From Erythroxylum novogranatense (lineage: Eukaryota > Streptophyta > Magnoliopsida > Malpighiales > Erythroxylaceae), in contig CM057234.1 in NCBI GenBank assembly GCA_029891385.1, forward strand, positions 18,710,350-18,774,349: a stretch of 64,000 nucleotides of DNA. Reading direction: 5' to 3'. Every line of letters starts with the position of its first letter. The stretch's first letter is position 1. Below the pieces are notes generated by a model. It saw nothing but the letters and a program-made list of their open reading frames with translations, was not told the DNA's origin and made no database searches. Both the position numbers and the translations under genes were made by a program. This document shows positions 11,081-21,447 of this stretch, one piece after another.

Positions 11081-14000
11081 ATGTTTAGAAAATGGACTGT
11101 TTTTGCTCTTATTTTTTCACTTCTTTTGTTTAGTGGGTTGTCTTCTGCCTCATCAACACCTCCTGCAAGTAAGTGCAAGCTCACAGCTTATTCTGTTTTT
11201 CAGCCATTTTTTCTCCACTTCTTCGTTTTTAGACTCTTCTTTTGTTCTAATTTTGTTTTGTATCTTCACAAATATGCAGAAATTGTAAGTGGAGTTGTGT
11301 CCAATGTAGTTTCCGCACTAATAAAGTGGCTTTGGTCACTCAAATCCAACGCTAAACCGGGAAAAGGTCATCTCTTGAACCCACATTTGCCATATCCCCT
11401 GCTTGATGTTAAAAAAATCGTGTGTGTTATTTCCACGCTGATGTGATTCATCGGATTTATTTTCAGCTGTCTCTAGTCGTTCCATGATGAAATTTGAAGG
11501 TGGGTATACTGTAGAGACCGTGTTTGATGGAAGCAAGCTTGGGATTGAGCCATACTCTGTTGAAGTATCTCCGGGTGGAGAGCTCTTGGTTTTGGATTCA
11601 GAGAACAGTAACATTTACAAGATCTCAACACCACTAACTACATGTAAGTTAAATTTTCTTAAGAGTGCATGGAATATCGTGATGATTGTGCTTCCATGTG
11701 TGATTCTGTCCTTGATTTTAACCATCGAGGTTCTTTGCTTCATGGGATGGACTTCATTTGTTGATTCTTTTTCTTTGATCAATTAGTATTGCAATATCCC
11801 AAATTTATGATTTCGTAAAGAAAGACAGGGATTAGAAATGTATTTCGGCTTGATTCTGATGAGGACAAGTCTGAACTTTTTAAATTGCAATAAACGTTTT
11901 GGGCCTGAAGAATTCCATTCTTTTTGAAGATTTGCACCTTTTGTACTTTTCACACCATGTCCGACATTCCTTATTGACTAGGAAGCCTGTTAATTACTCA
12001 TCCTACTCTAGTCTTTTATCTCTTTTGAGCACAGAATTAAGTTTTTGGCTTTTGTTTACCACAAGATTAGCCACTCAGCTTTACTTTAGAAGCTTAGTGA
12101 CTTGATTTACAAGTTTAAAACCCAATTCCACTTTTCTCTTTTGGCTTTTAAAGATTCTTTTCCATTAACTTCAAAATGATTCAACCGAAATTGGGTGGAA
12201 TGAATCTTAGGATCTTCACTTTGCTCTTATCTAGATTTGCAAACTGGACAGAGCTTTACATGCTCTAACTTTTCTGAGTGCCAAAATTCTTTCATGTCTT
12301 CTTTGTATATATCAGTGTTGGCCCAGAAAAAGTTTCTAGTAGCTTGTACCGTACTTCACAATCTGATACGGATTGAGAAAATGCAGATAGCAGGCCCAAG
12401 CTGATTGCTGGGTCACCTGAAGGGTACACCGGACATGTAGATGGAAGAGTAAAGGAAGCAAGGATGAATCACCCGAAAGGTCTTACAGTGGATGACAGAG
12501 GGAATATATACATAGCAGACACAATGAATATGGCTATCAGAAAGATCAGTGACGGAGGTATATTTGTGGAATTGAATTCATAAAGAAAATCAACATCTCT
12601 GTCTATTAACACACTATAATACATGACAAGAATCTTCTGAGTCAAGATTTAATATCTAATATGTAAGTGGCTGATGAACAATCTCAGTGAGTTCAGTCTT
12701 GGTTCATTCAGGGTTTACAACTATTGCTGGTGGTAAGTGGTCGAGAGGAGGTGGTCATGTTGATGGTCCAAGTGAAGATGCAAAGTTTTCTGATGATTTT
12801 GATTTGATCTATGTTGGGAGTAGCTGCTCTCTTTTGGTTATAGATAGAGGAAACCAGGCAATTCGAGAAATTCAACTCCATGATGACGATTGTAACTATC
12901 ACTACGATAGCAATTTCCATTTAGGTACTTCTCAATGGAGAACTTGCTTTTATGTTCATCTCCCATAAATGTGGAGATTGATGTAATTTTCTGCAATTGC
13001 AGGAATGGCAGTGCTTGTTGCTGCTGGATTCTTTGGCTACATGCTGGCATTGCTGCAGCGCAGGGTGCAAGCTTTGTTTTCTTCAACTTGTGTAAGTAAT
13101 GCCAGGTCCTCTTATCCTTTTTCTATTCTCGATCGTCTAATTAGTAGGATCGCAATAGGTATCGATTGGATAAAATAATGTTAACTTTCTGTACATAGTA
13201 TATTTTGTTTCTTTAGTGAAGTGTAATCGTTTTATAGTTAGTGTAGCTGAAGTGTAGTCATTTTATCATTTATTTACTGACTTTGTATATAAAGAAAATT
13301 TGATCTTGTACAGTTTCGAGAGAGTTCTAATAAAATTTGGGTCAGTTCTTCTCTTCTCTATGTAAGTTGTTTCAAATAACTCAAAGTTAGATGTCTGAAA
13401 TTAATCTTCATGAACCTACTTCTCTTCTAGGTTTCAAAAGCTTATGTCAAGAAAGGATCACCAATTCCACCGTACCAAAGGCCTCCTACATCTGTCAGGC
13501 CCCCTTTGATTCCAAATGAAGATGAACCCGAGAAGCCAGAGGAAGGCTTTTTTGGTTCACTTGGGAGGCTTGTCCTTAATACTGGATCAACTGTAGGTGA
13601 ACTTTTTGGCAGCTTATTCTCTGGCTCGAGAAGGAAAACCCTCCAGTATCAATTCCACCAGCATTACGAACCAGCACTTAAGCATTCAAATGCATGGTCC
13701 ATGCAAGAAAGCTATGTGATTCCTGATGAAGACGAACCCCCTCCAATAGAAACCAGAGCTCCTACCCCAAGGAAAACGTATCCTTTTATGGCCAAGGAAG
13801 TAATGGAAAGGAACCACCATTTGAAGCAACCTAGGGGCTACTGCAGCACTTGGGACGGCGACTATAACCGACAGCAACAGATGCAGGAACAATTGCAGCA
13901 GCAGCATAACAGGCATTATATGTCTAACCCGAAAACATACTATGAGAAAAGCTGTGAAACAAATGAGATTGTGTTTGGAGCAGTCCAGGAACAGGATGGA

Positions 14001-14108
14001 CGTCGCGAAGCTGTGGTGATTAAGGCTGTAGACTATGCAGATCCTAGGTACAGCCACTATAATATTCGGCCTCGGTACAACTATTCTGGTTATTCCCCTG
14101 CTTATTAA
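11081..14108 (+). CDS. NHL-repeat membrane protein, 7 exons, about 500 aa
   Basis: Exons by GT-AG splicing in a consistent frame: 11081-11168, 11280-11366, 11467-11643, 12387-12557, 12712-12924, 13003-13091 and 13431-14108, totalling 1503 nt including the stop. The protein starts with a signal peptide (residues 1-24, FALIFSLLLFSGL). NHL beta-propeller repeats follow at about 85-225, with the family signatures PYSVEVSPGGELLVLDSENS, NHPKGLTVDDRGNIYIADT and LLVIDRGNQAIREI. A membrane segment lies at about 246-263 (MAVLVAAGFFGYMLALLQ). The C-terminal half is polar, with two IPxEDEP-type motifs and a Gln-rich stretch. This matches the plant family of NHL-domain proteins of about 500 aa with unknown biochemical role; NHL propellers usually bind proteins or ligands. 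The topology (propeller outside, tail in the cytosol) is inferred. All introns carry canonical ends and no lesion is seen. The second-largest intron choice (exon 1 donor at CAA|GTAAGT) is the least certain junction. Confidence 0.92.
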
Positions 14109-14669
14109 TCAATATTCAAGTAATCAGGGGGCAACCAAAATAGTATATATTTGAAACTTTACTGGTGATTATGAGGATGAGTGCTGAAGGTGAGTTTAGG
14201 AAGGAGCATTTTAATGTTTCTATTCAATTCTTATCGTTCAATTTAGCATCTTTCTTGGCTTGTTTGATTTCTTAAGGGAAGCACAAGTTATCTTTATAAC
14301 TAAGATGTAAAGAGAAATCAAGTTGCGACGGACTGCTGATATTATTATTATTATTATAGATTACGACTTTCTGTTGATGAGTTGGGAAATATGCCAAGAA
14401 CTTTAGTTGAAGGAGAAACAAGTAAGAGGAAGCTTGAGGTTCTTGAAATCATGTACTTAATACTTTTATTTAGGTAAACAAAAACTATTTATGAGAATTC
14501 TCAACAAAGTGACATTATTAATAATTTTAGATCCATACAAGGAGTGAGCAACTGGCGTACAAGAGTCCGAATCATGGTCAAAATGGTGCACAATCAGAAT
14601 TCAGAACCCGACTTATGTTTAAGTTTTTTTAAAAAATTAAATAGCTTTATATTCACCTATTGGGCATGT

Positions 14670-14686
14670 GCTGGAATAGCTCAGTT

Positions 14687-14719
<33 letters not shown>

Positions 14720-14743
14720 GAGGTTCAAGCCCTCCTTCTAGCG
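14670..14743 (+). tRNA. tRNA-Asn (anticodon GTT)
   Basis: The 74-nt gene folds as a complete cloverleaf. Acceptor stem GCTGGAA pairs with TTCTAGC (one G-T wobble), the D stem is GCTC/GAGC, the anticodon stem TGTGG/CCACA encloses CTGTTAA with anticodon GTT at 14704-14706, and the T stem is GGAGG/CCTCC around TTCAAGC. Discriminator base is G and no CCA is encoded, as expected for a nuclear gene. There is no intron. A short T-run lies about 30 nt downstream as a possible Pol III stop. Confidence 0.97.
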
Positions 14744-15113
14744 AATTCGGAAGTTATAATCCTAGAGGCATGGTTTTGCTGTTCTTATAATTATACCCTG
14801 AATTTTGTTAGTTAGAGCCGTATCCAAATGAACAAAGAGTCCATTTGTTGAATTAGGCATAACATTAATGTCCAAAACTTGGGAATAGTCTGATCAAGAA
14901 ACTGAAATCTGAGTTTTACTAAATTACTGGGCTATACGGAGAGGAACTTGGCAATAAACAGTACATATAACGAAAACCAAGATGCGAGCGGGCTTTATGC
15001 CCCGTCTTTTGTGATCCTTTTGTTCTCTTTTCGTTGTAATAAAAAAAAACAACATATAATGAAAACCCCGAAACCGCTGACCTAAAATTAAGCTCAGAGA
15101 AGGAGTGGATCAA

Positions 15114-15320
15114 TCAATGCCCTTCCCCAGGGCTAGGGCCTCCCTTCTTGATCCCCCAAAGAGCAAGGTCTTCAAGTACTTCAACAACATCAAGTCCATC
15201 CTCATGGTGGCTATGGCTTGGAGAAAACGGACGACCATGTGCGCTACAGATAATGAGCACGATGAAGGTCAAGAGGAATACCAGGACAAGGGCATTCCAT
15301 GTCTTGAGCTGTCTAGCCAT
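15114..15320 (-). CDS. Secreted signalling-peptide precursor, PIP/PIPL-like (68 aa)
   Basis: The single-exon frame begins at an ATG and encodes an N-terminal signal peptide (residues about 9-27, ALVLVFLLTFIVLIICSAHG), a variable acidic middle, and a C-terminal end GGPSPGEGH at the very last residues. That end matches the SGPSPxGxGH signature of PAMP-induced secreted peptides (PIP/PIPL), whose mature peptides are cut from the C-terminus and hydroxylated on proline. CEP peptides also end in PGxGH, so CEP is the main alternative; the GPSP core favours PIP. The usual Ser before GPSP is Gly here. PIP1 of Arabidopsis is perceived by the RLK7 receptor, but nothing here shows the partner. A TATA box lies about 46 bp upstream, and no intron is needed. 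Confidence 0.8.
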   Translation of the reverse strand: MARQLKTWNALVLVFLLTFIVLIICSAHGRPFSPSHSHHEDGLDVVEVLEDLALWGIKKGGPSPGEGH

Positions 15321-15365
15321 TGCAGTTGAGTTAGATATACAGAAGTTAGTGTGTTGTTGCCTCTC

Positions 15366-15373
15366 TTTTTATA
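15366..15373 (-). promoter_or_regulatory. TATA box of the PIP-like peptide gene
   Basis: Reverse-strand TATAAAAA lies 46 bp upstream of the ATG at 15320, implying a very short 5' leader. Confidence 0.6.
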
Positions 15374-15420
15374 GTGAAACACCCAAGTGCTTGGTTCAAA
15401 CACGTAATCGGACTTACTGA

Positions 15421-16190
15421 CTACGTTGGGAGGTAAGGAAGGGCATTTCTATGCAGAGACATTTAAGCTTTATGGCATGGAAACACATCCATGCCCAGTA
15501 GTCTAACTTGTTTACTTAGACCAAATATTTTCCTCCCCCGTACAGCCATTTATGTGGAAATTAACATGCATCCAATAAGATAGAAGTCATCTCCTCCATC
15601 TAGGTGAGCCAAAGTAAGTACTAGACTGGATTAGGTGATCATACTGTTACCAGTAAAATTGTTTTTTTAAATAACAATCTAACGATTTTAAGGATAAAAG
15701 AACATAAAATTTAAAAGTACTTATGTTATTACGTTAATTGCAAGTAATGCAAGTATAATTTACCTCAAAATCTCCTCTTTTAAGTGCAATAAACACAAAC
15801 TACCGTTGGATGTCGTCACTTCTGATTAGAGTGAAACTTTGAAGTCAATAATATTGAACCAGAGCTACTAAAGTCGATAAAAAAGATAATTAAGCGTGGT
15901 CTTTTCTGGACCAAAAACTACTCCCTGGTCCAAGGTTCCCAATTTCCATATTATCTAATTCAAAAGCACGAACTCATGACCTATATATGCTTGTGCAATT
16001 CAATGTTTGATCTAGCTAGGGGGGAAAAAAGAAAAGAAAAGAAAATGCCGGTCACTATTAGATGAGATGTTACGGTCAGTTGAAGATACTATAAGTTCAC
16101 ATAGGTTCTAGGTTTTTCTTCCTTGTCGTTCGTTCATATTGAAAGTAAAAGGGCATTAGTTTTACTTGTAGCCGTAAAATCCGTGATATT
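15421..16190. other. Intergenic region
   Basis: No gene recognised. It holds the upstream region of the peptide gene and AT-rich DNA up to the inverted repeat. Confidence 0.4.
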
Positions 16191-17025
16191 TGATAATTCC
16201 TACTTTTCTTTTTTAGTTGGTATCTGATCATGGCAGTGTTTACTTCAATTCTAAGGTGCATCCGTTCACAGTATGCATGTAAAGGATGTCAGCTAGGGAT
16301 CTTGAAAAACTTTGTGCCCCTCTAGACTTCCGTAACTTTATAGAGTCTGGTTCTGTCTGATTTTGGTGAGGTTAAATGTTGCTGTTTGGATTCATGAGAT
16401 TGTCGTCTTGAGTGAGAGAATTCCTGCAAAACAAAGCAAGGCACGCTGTGAGTTAATCACCAGCAGGCCCCTAACGCTCAAGTTAGTCTTTTTGGTGAGG
16501 ATTTGATAGTTATGAATAGAGAAGTTAGGGTGCTGATCATGTACCTGTATCATAGCAAAATAATACCTTATATATGGAATGAATGCTAGGTTTAGGTCTT
16601 TACGTATGCATGGAGACTTCCACCTGCAAATGGGTCATGGATGCGTGGACTAAGGCCTGGGCCTAGCCTAGTCGATAGGAACTATGCCAATCTTTAAGGG
16701 GTGGTCCGATCGGTCCATGAATCATTTTAAATAAATTTAAGCCTAACACAACCGACCCAACCAGAATCTTTGTTTTCCTTAACAGAAAGGATTTAAGGAT
16801 TTAAGGACATAGAACATCATTTGAGATTCTACGAAATGATTCTTCGATAAGGAAAGTGAAAGCCTCGGGACTTCCATAAAGTTACAGAAGTCTAGAGGGC
16901 ACAAAGTTTTTCAAGATCCCTAGCTGACATCCTTTACATGCATACTATGAAAGGATGCACCTTAGAATTGAAGTGAACACTGCCATGATCAGATACTAAC
17001 TAAAAAAGAAAAGTAGGAATTATCA
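16191..17025. repeat. Large inverted repeat: arms of about 150 bp, spacer about 530 bp
   Basis: The arm at 16191-16342 and the arm at 16875-17025 are near-perfect reverse complements. Landmarks shared in opposite orientation are CTGATCATGGCAGTG, GCATGTAAAGGATGTCAGCT and GGGATCTTGAAAAACTTTGT. A handful of mismatches were counted by eye. A transcript through the region would fold into a long hairpin. No target duplication or transposase is seen, so its class (foldback transposon or local inverted duplication) is undecided. Confidence 0.85.
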
Positions 17026-17183
17026 TATATATATATATATTGAAGTGAACACTGCCATGATCAGATACTAACTAAAAAAGAAAAGTAGGAATTATCATAT
17101 ATATATATATATTGAAGTGAACACTGCCATGATCAGATACTAACTAAAAAGAAAAGTAGGAATTATCATATATATATATATAT
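16968..17183. repeat. 72-bp tandem repeat, three copies, with (TA)n
   Basis: The unit starts with TTGAAGTGAACACTGCCATG at 16968, 17040 and 17112 and ends in a (TA)n run. The first copy is the outer end of the right arm of the inverted repeat, so the tandem array grew from that arm. It runs into (TA)n up to about 17206. Confidence 0.9.
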
Positions 17184-17206
17184 ATATAATTATATATATA
17201 TATAAT

Positions 17207-17971
17207 TATTACAATTTTAATTAAATACTTCATTTTCAAATTTAACCTAATTTAAATAAAATTTTAATATGCCACAAAATTCTTCTAAAATTTGAAAATC
17301 ACTAAAATTGTGTTTTCAAATAAAATTATCCATCACATATACAGTTTGGAACATGATTAGAATATGATCGTGTCTCAGGTTGTAGGTTGTGGATCTCCCT
17401 ACTTTTTTGCACACTTGAATATGACATGTGACATATTCGTATCCTAGATCGTGTCTTCCTAAAAAACTTGTTACCATTCCATATTTCCATTATACTTTTG
17501 TCTTTACCTCGAATATCTAAAGGAAATGCTTGTGTCCGATGCCGTGCTCATCCAAAACCTGCTAAAAAATGATCATTTTCTTTCTAAAATTCCAACATTG
17601 CATGCTTATTTATAAGTGTCAAATATACTCTGCATAAGTTTAGATTGTAATTATGTTTAACTCTTTGATACATTAATCAGTCTAATCAATACTTAAACTT
17701 CTTTATGGTAACCAACTTTGCAAACACATTACCTACATTCTCCATGCTGTGAATATTTTCCAACAAAATCTATCTAAAGGTAATAAACCCTTAATGTCAA
17801 ATAAATGACACTTTGACTATTATAATGTATTCAAACTTCTCCTTAATTAATACTCACCTCCTCCATGTTCATGTAAGCTATGATGTTTCTTTAGTAAACC
17901 CAATCACCATCATGTACTCTACTATACTTCATTTGTATTTAATGTAATTATAGAAGACTATAGCGTTGATT
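17207..17971. other. Intergenic AT-rich DNA
   Basis: No gene or recognisable element up to the target duplication CTCAA (17972-17976) of the copia element. Confidence 0.5.
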
Positions 17972-17976
17972 CTCAA

Positions 17977-18194
17977 AATTAGAATAATGATGGAGAAAAA
18001 GCTCAACCTTTTATTGATCCTTAGCATGATATATATACACATGTCTATAACAGAATGATAAAGCATATCTAATCCTAACTAATCTCATATACAAATCATT
18101 GCTAGTTGTACATATTATCTCCTGCATTATAGGAGGTTGTTCTAACTAACTATGAGAAGTTGACACGAAGAGAACAGAGAGACTTTCGCTAACA
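17977..18194 (-). repeat. 3' LTR of the copia element (218 bp)
   Basis: On the reverse strand it begins TGTTAGCGAAAG and ends CTAATT. It matches 33136-33365 nearly base for base. It contains ATATATATAC, a possible TATA region. Confidence 0.9.
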
Positions 18195-18201
18195 CCCCCC
18201 G

Positions 18202-21200
18202 TCAAGCTGAGGATTTCTTGCGAGAAATACGAAGCTTGCTGCGGTGCTGAAGAAATCGAGAGCTCATGAGAGGCTTGGTGAAAATGTCAGCAAGCTGATC
18301 ATGAGAGGATACATGACGAACTGAAATGAGGCCCTAAGAAACCTGTTCTCGGACAAAATAGAAATCTATTTCAATGTGCTTCGTACGAACTTTGAAGACT
18401 TGGAGCAAAGATAGGAAGCACCTACATTATCACACCAGATGATGATAGGAGAAGCAATAGTCTGTCCCAACTCAGTGAGTAAAGACCGCAACCACATCAA
18501 TTCAGTTGTCAGGTTGGCCACCGATCTATACTCTGCTTCCGTGGAGGAGCGAGACACAGTAGGGTGCTTCTTAGCACTCCAACTGATTAAATTTGTCCCC
18601 ATATAAACTGCAAACCCCCAGTAGAACGCCTGTCATCCTGAGAACCAGCCCAGTCGGCATCCGTGAAGGACTGTAACTTGGTAGTGCTCGATGGGGCAAT
18701 AAACAGCCCATGATCCATGGTGTGCACAAGATAACGCAGAACACGCTTGCACGTCTGCCAATGAAGGGTCGTTGGACTGGACATAAACTGACACAGTTTA
18801 TTAACCGAAAACGCCAAGTCAGGACGGGTTAAGGTTGCATATTGAAGAGAACCAACGGTCTGCCTGTACAACTGTGGATTGTCCATAGGATCGCCATCAT
18901 GAATGGTTAGACGCAGATTAGATGGCAATGGAGTTTTAACTGGTCGGGCAGCATCCATTTTAGTTCGCATAAGCAAATCACGCAAATACTTCTGTTGAGA
19001 AAGTAGAAGCCCACCATCCTGCTTAGTAACTTCCACACCAAGAAAGTAGTGCAACTCGCCAAGGTCACGCAACTTAAATGCAGTACTAAGCCGAGAGACA
19101 AACTGATCAACAAGAGCAGAGTCACTACCAATCAAAATTAAATCATCAACATAGACCAAGATATACAGAACATGCTCGCCCTTCTTGTAAATGAACAAAG
19201 AAGAATCAGTGTGAGAAGAAGCAAAACCAACATGAACCAAATAATTGCTTAAGCACTGAAACCATGCCCGCGGTGCTTGTTTCAAGCCATAGATTGATTT
19301 GCGTAATTGGCACACATAAGTAGGGCATCGTTCATCCACAAAACCACGGGGTTGCTCCATAAACACAGTCTCATCAAGATGGCCATTCAAGAACGCATTA
19401 GAAATATCCAATTGTCGCAACACCCAACGTATGGAGACAGCCAATGACAAAACAACCCGAATAGTTGTTGGTTTAATAACCGGTGAAAAAGTAGCTGAGT
19501 AATCCATACCCTCTTGTTGGGTAAACCCTTTAGCCACAAGTCGTACTTTATACCTGTCAACACTACCATCAGGATGCCTCTTAAGCTTAAAGACCCATTT
19601 ATTGCCCACAACATTTGCACCATGCGGTTTGGGCACCAACGTCCAGGTGCCATGAGAGAGAAGTGTTGTGATTTCAGAAGACATAGCAGCACGCCATTCC
19701 GGAGTTTTAAGAGCTTGAGTATAACAGGAAGGCTTAATGAGAGCCGGAGAAGCAGGAGAGACAGCAGCAACATCAGCAAAGACTCTCGTCTTGGGATTAG
19801 AACGAAGCTGCATAGGGTGGGTACGTTGGCCAGTAGTGGACGCAAGAGGAACAAGAGCAATAATGAAGACGTCTGGGCCAGGAGCCAAAGGTGCTGAACC
19901 ACTGGTAGGCGGGGACACACAGTCTTGCGACAGAGTAGGAGAGGAAGGCAAGGCAACAGGTGAAGAAGGAGAGAAAGACAATGGCTCAGACTGAGAAAGA
20001 GAGATAGGAGGACTGGAACCCATCCCCGAAGAAGCAGATGCAGAGGAACTCGGGAAAGCAGTTGTAAAGCTTATCCAAGGTGAGGAACTAGTGTGATCAG
20101 TTGGTGGTGCCCCCAAGATAGAACACGTGGTCTTTGATGCTTCAGCGTAAGGGAACACATGCTCAGAGAACTTGACATGCCGACACACATAAATCCTATT
20201 AGACTCACAATCAAAACAGAAATACCCTTTGTGGGCCTGAGAATAGCCCAAGAAAACACACCGAGTGCTGCGAAAAGAAAATTTATGCTTGTTGTAAGGC
20301 CGTAAAAGAGGAAATACCAAACAACCAAAGATGCGCAAAAAGGAGTAATCAGGAGGACGATGAAAAGCTTTCTCAAAGGGACACTGCTGTTCAAGATTGG
20401 GCGTGGGCATCATATTAATCAAGTAGACAGCAGTAGCAAATGCATAGGACCAGAAACGAAAAGGCACCTTACTGTGAGCTAACAAGCTTAAACCAGTATC
20501 AACAATATGCCTAATTTTTCTCTCAGCCACCCCATTTTGCTCATGAGTGTGAGGACATGCCAGTCGATGACGAATGCCTTTAGCCTGTAAAATGCGATGA
20601 ACCGTACGAAATTCACCACCCCAGTCACTTTGCAAAGTATTAAGTGTTGTGTTAAACTGCCGCTCAACTAAGGCAAGAAATTGCTCAAAAACAACCACAC
20701 CATCACTTTTCTTGCGAAGAAAATAAATCCATGAATATTTGGAGAAATCATCGATAAAACAACAAAGTAAATGTCTCGATTAAATGAAAGAACTGGAGAA
20801 GGTCCCCATACATCAGCATGCACCAAATCTAACATCGCAGTGGTCACTGAATTGGTGCTAGTCAAAGAGGTCCTACTCAATTTGCCTAAGCAACAAGAAC
20901 TGCAAGGGTGCGCAGGAACTTTTATTGAGGAAGAACAAGGTAAATGATGATGCCGAATAACAGAAAGAACTGAAGGAAAGTTGAGATGACCCAAGCGAGC
21001 GTGCCAATCTGCCACCAAAACCTTCTCAGCCACACAAGCATGAATAGTGCCACGCTTCTGATGTAAAGGCGATTCTGAGCGACTATAGACGCCATCCTCA
21101 GCAGGTCCTCTAAGAAGTGGAAGTTTTGTTGTCTGATCCTTAACAACAAATTGATCAGAATCAAATTCAATCGAACAATGATTATCACGAGTAAATTTAT

Positions 21201-21447
21201 TAACAGAAAGTAAGTTCCTGTGCAACTGAGGAACATGCAAAAGTTCTTTTAAACGAAAAGATTGATTCTGACGCGTGAGCAGAGTAGTTTGTCCGACATG
21301 TTTAATACCAATACCTCTACCATTACCAATTGTGACAGCTTCAATACCTTTATACTCTTCGGAAAGTTGAAGAGCACTCAAGTCTGGTGTCATGTGATGA
21401 GAGGCAGCAGAATCAGGAAACCAGTCAGAAGCGGTGGTAGCATTGGC
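18202..21447 (-). pseudogene. Copia pol: protease, integrase, RT, RNase H (broken)
   Basis: In order on the reverse strand: protease active site WFPDSAASHH (just after 21447), GAG-pre-integrase WHARLGHLNF with HHCC cysteines CSSC (near 20890-21010), integrase D,D,E as HADVWGP, QSDWGGEF and HEQNGVAERK, then RT with WVFKLK, QLDISNAFLNG and the catalytic YVDD (near 19150), and RNase H with [16 protein letters not shown] and WCDNVGA. Frame breaks: a single-base shift near 20752 between the integrase beta-strands, one near 18612 after RRSTGG, one near 18400, then an in-frame TAG near 18320. The frame ends at TGA 18202-18204. The catalytic residues are intact, so inactivation is recent. It cannot make a full polyprotein as read here. 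Confidence 0.92.

Noticed and set aside
13686..14057. 123-codon reverse frame
   Set aside because: Antisense shadow of the last exon of the NHL gene.
19387..19956. 189-codon reverse frame in a second phase
   Set aside because: Shadow of the copia pol frame, which alone has catalytic motifs.
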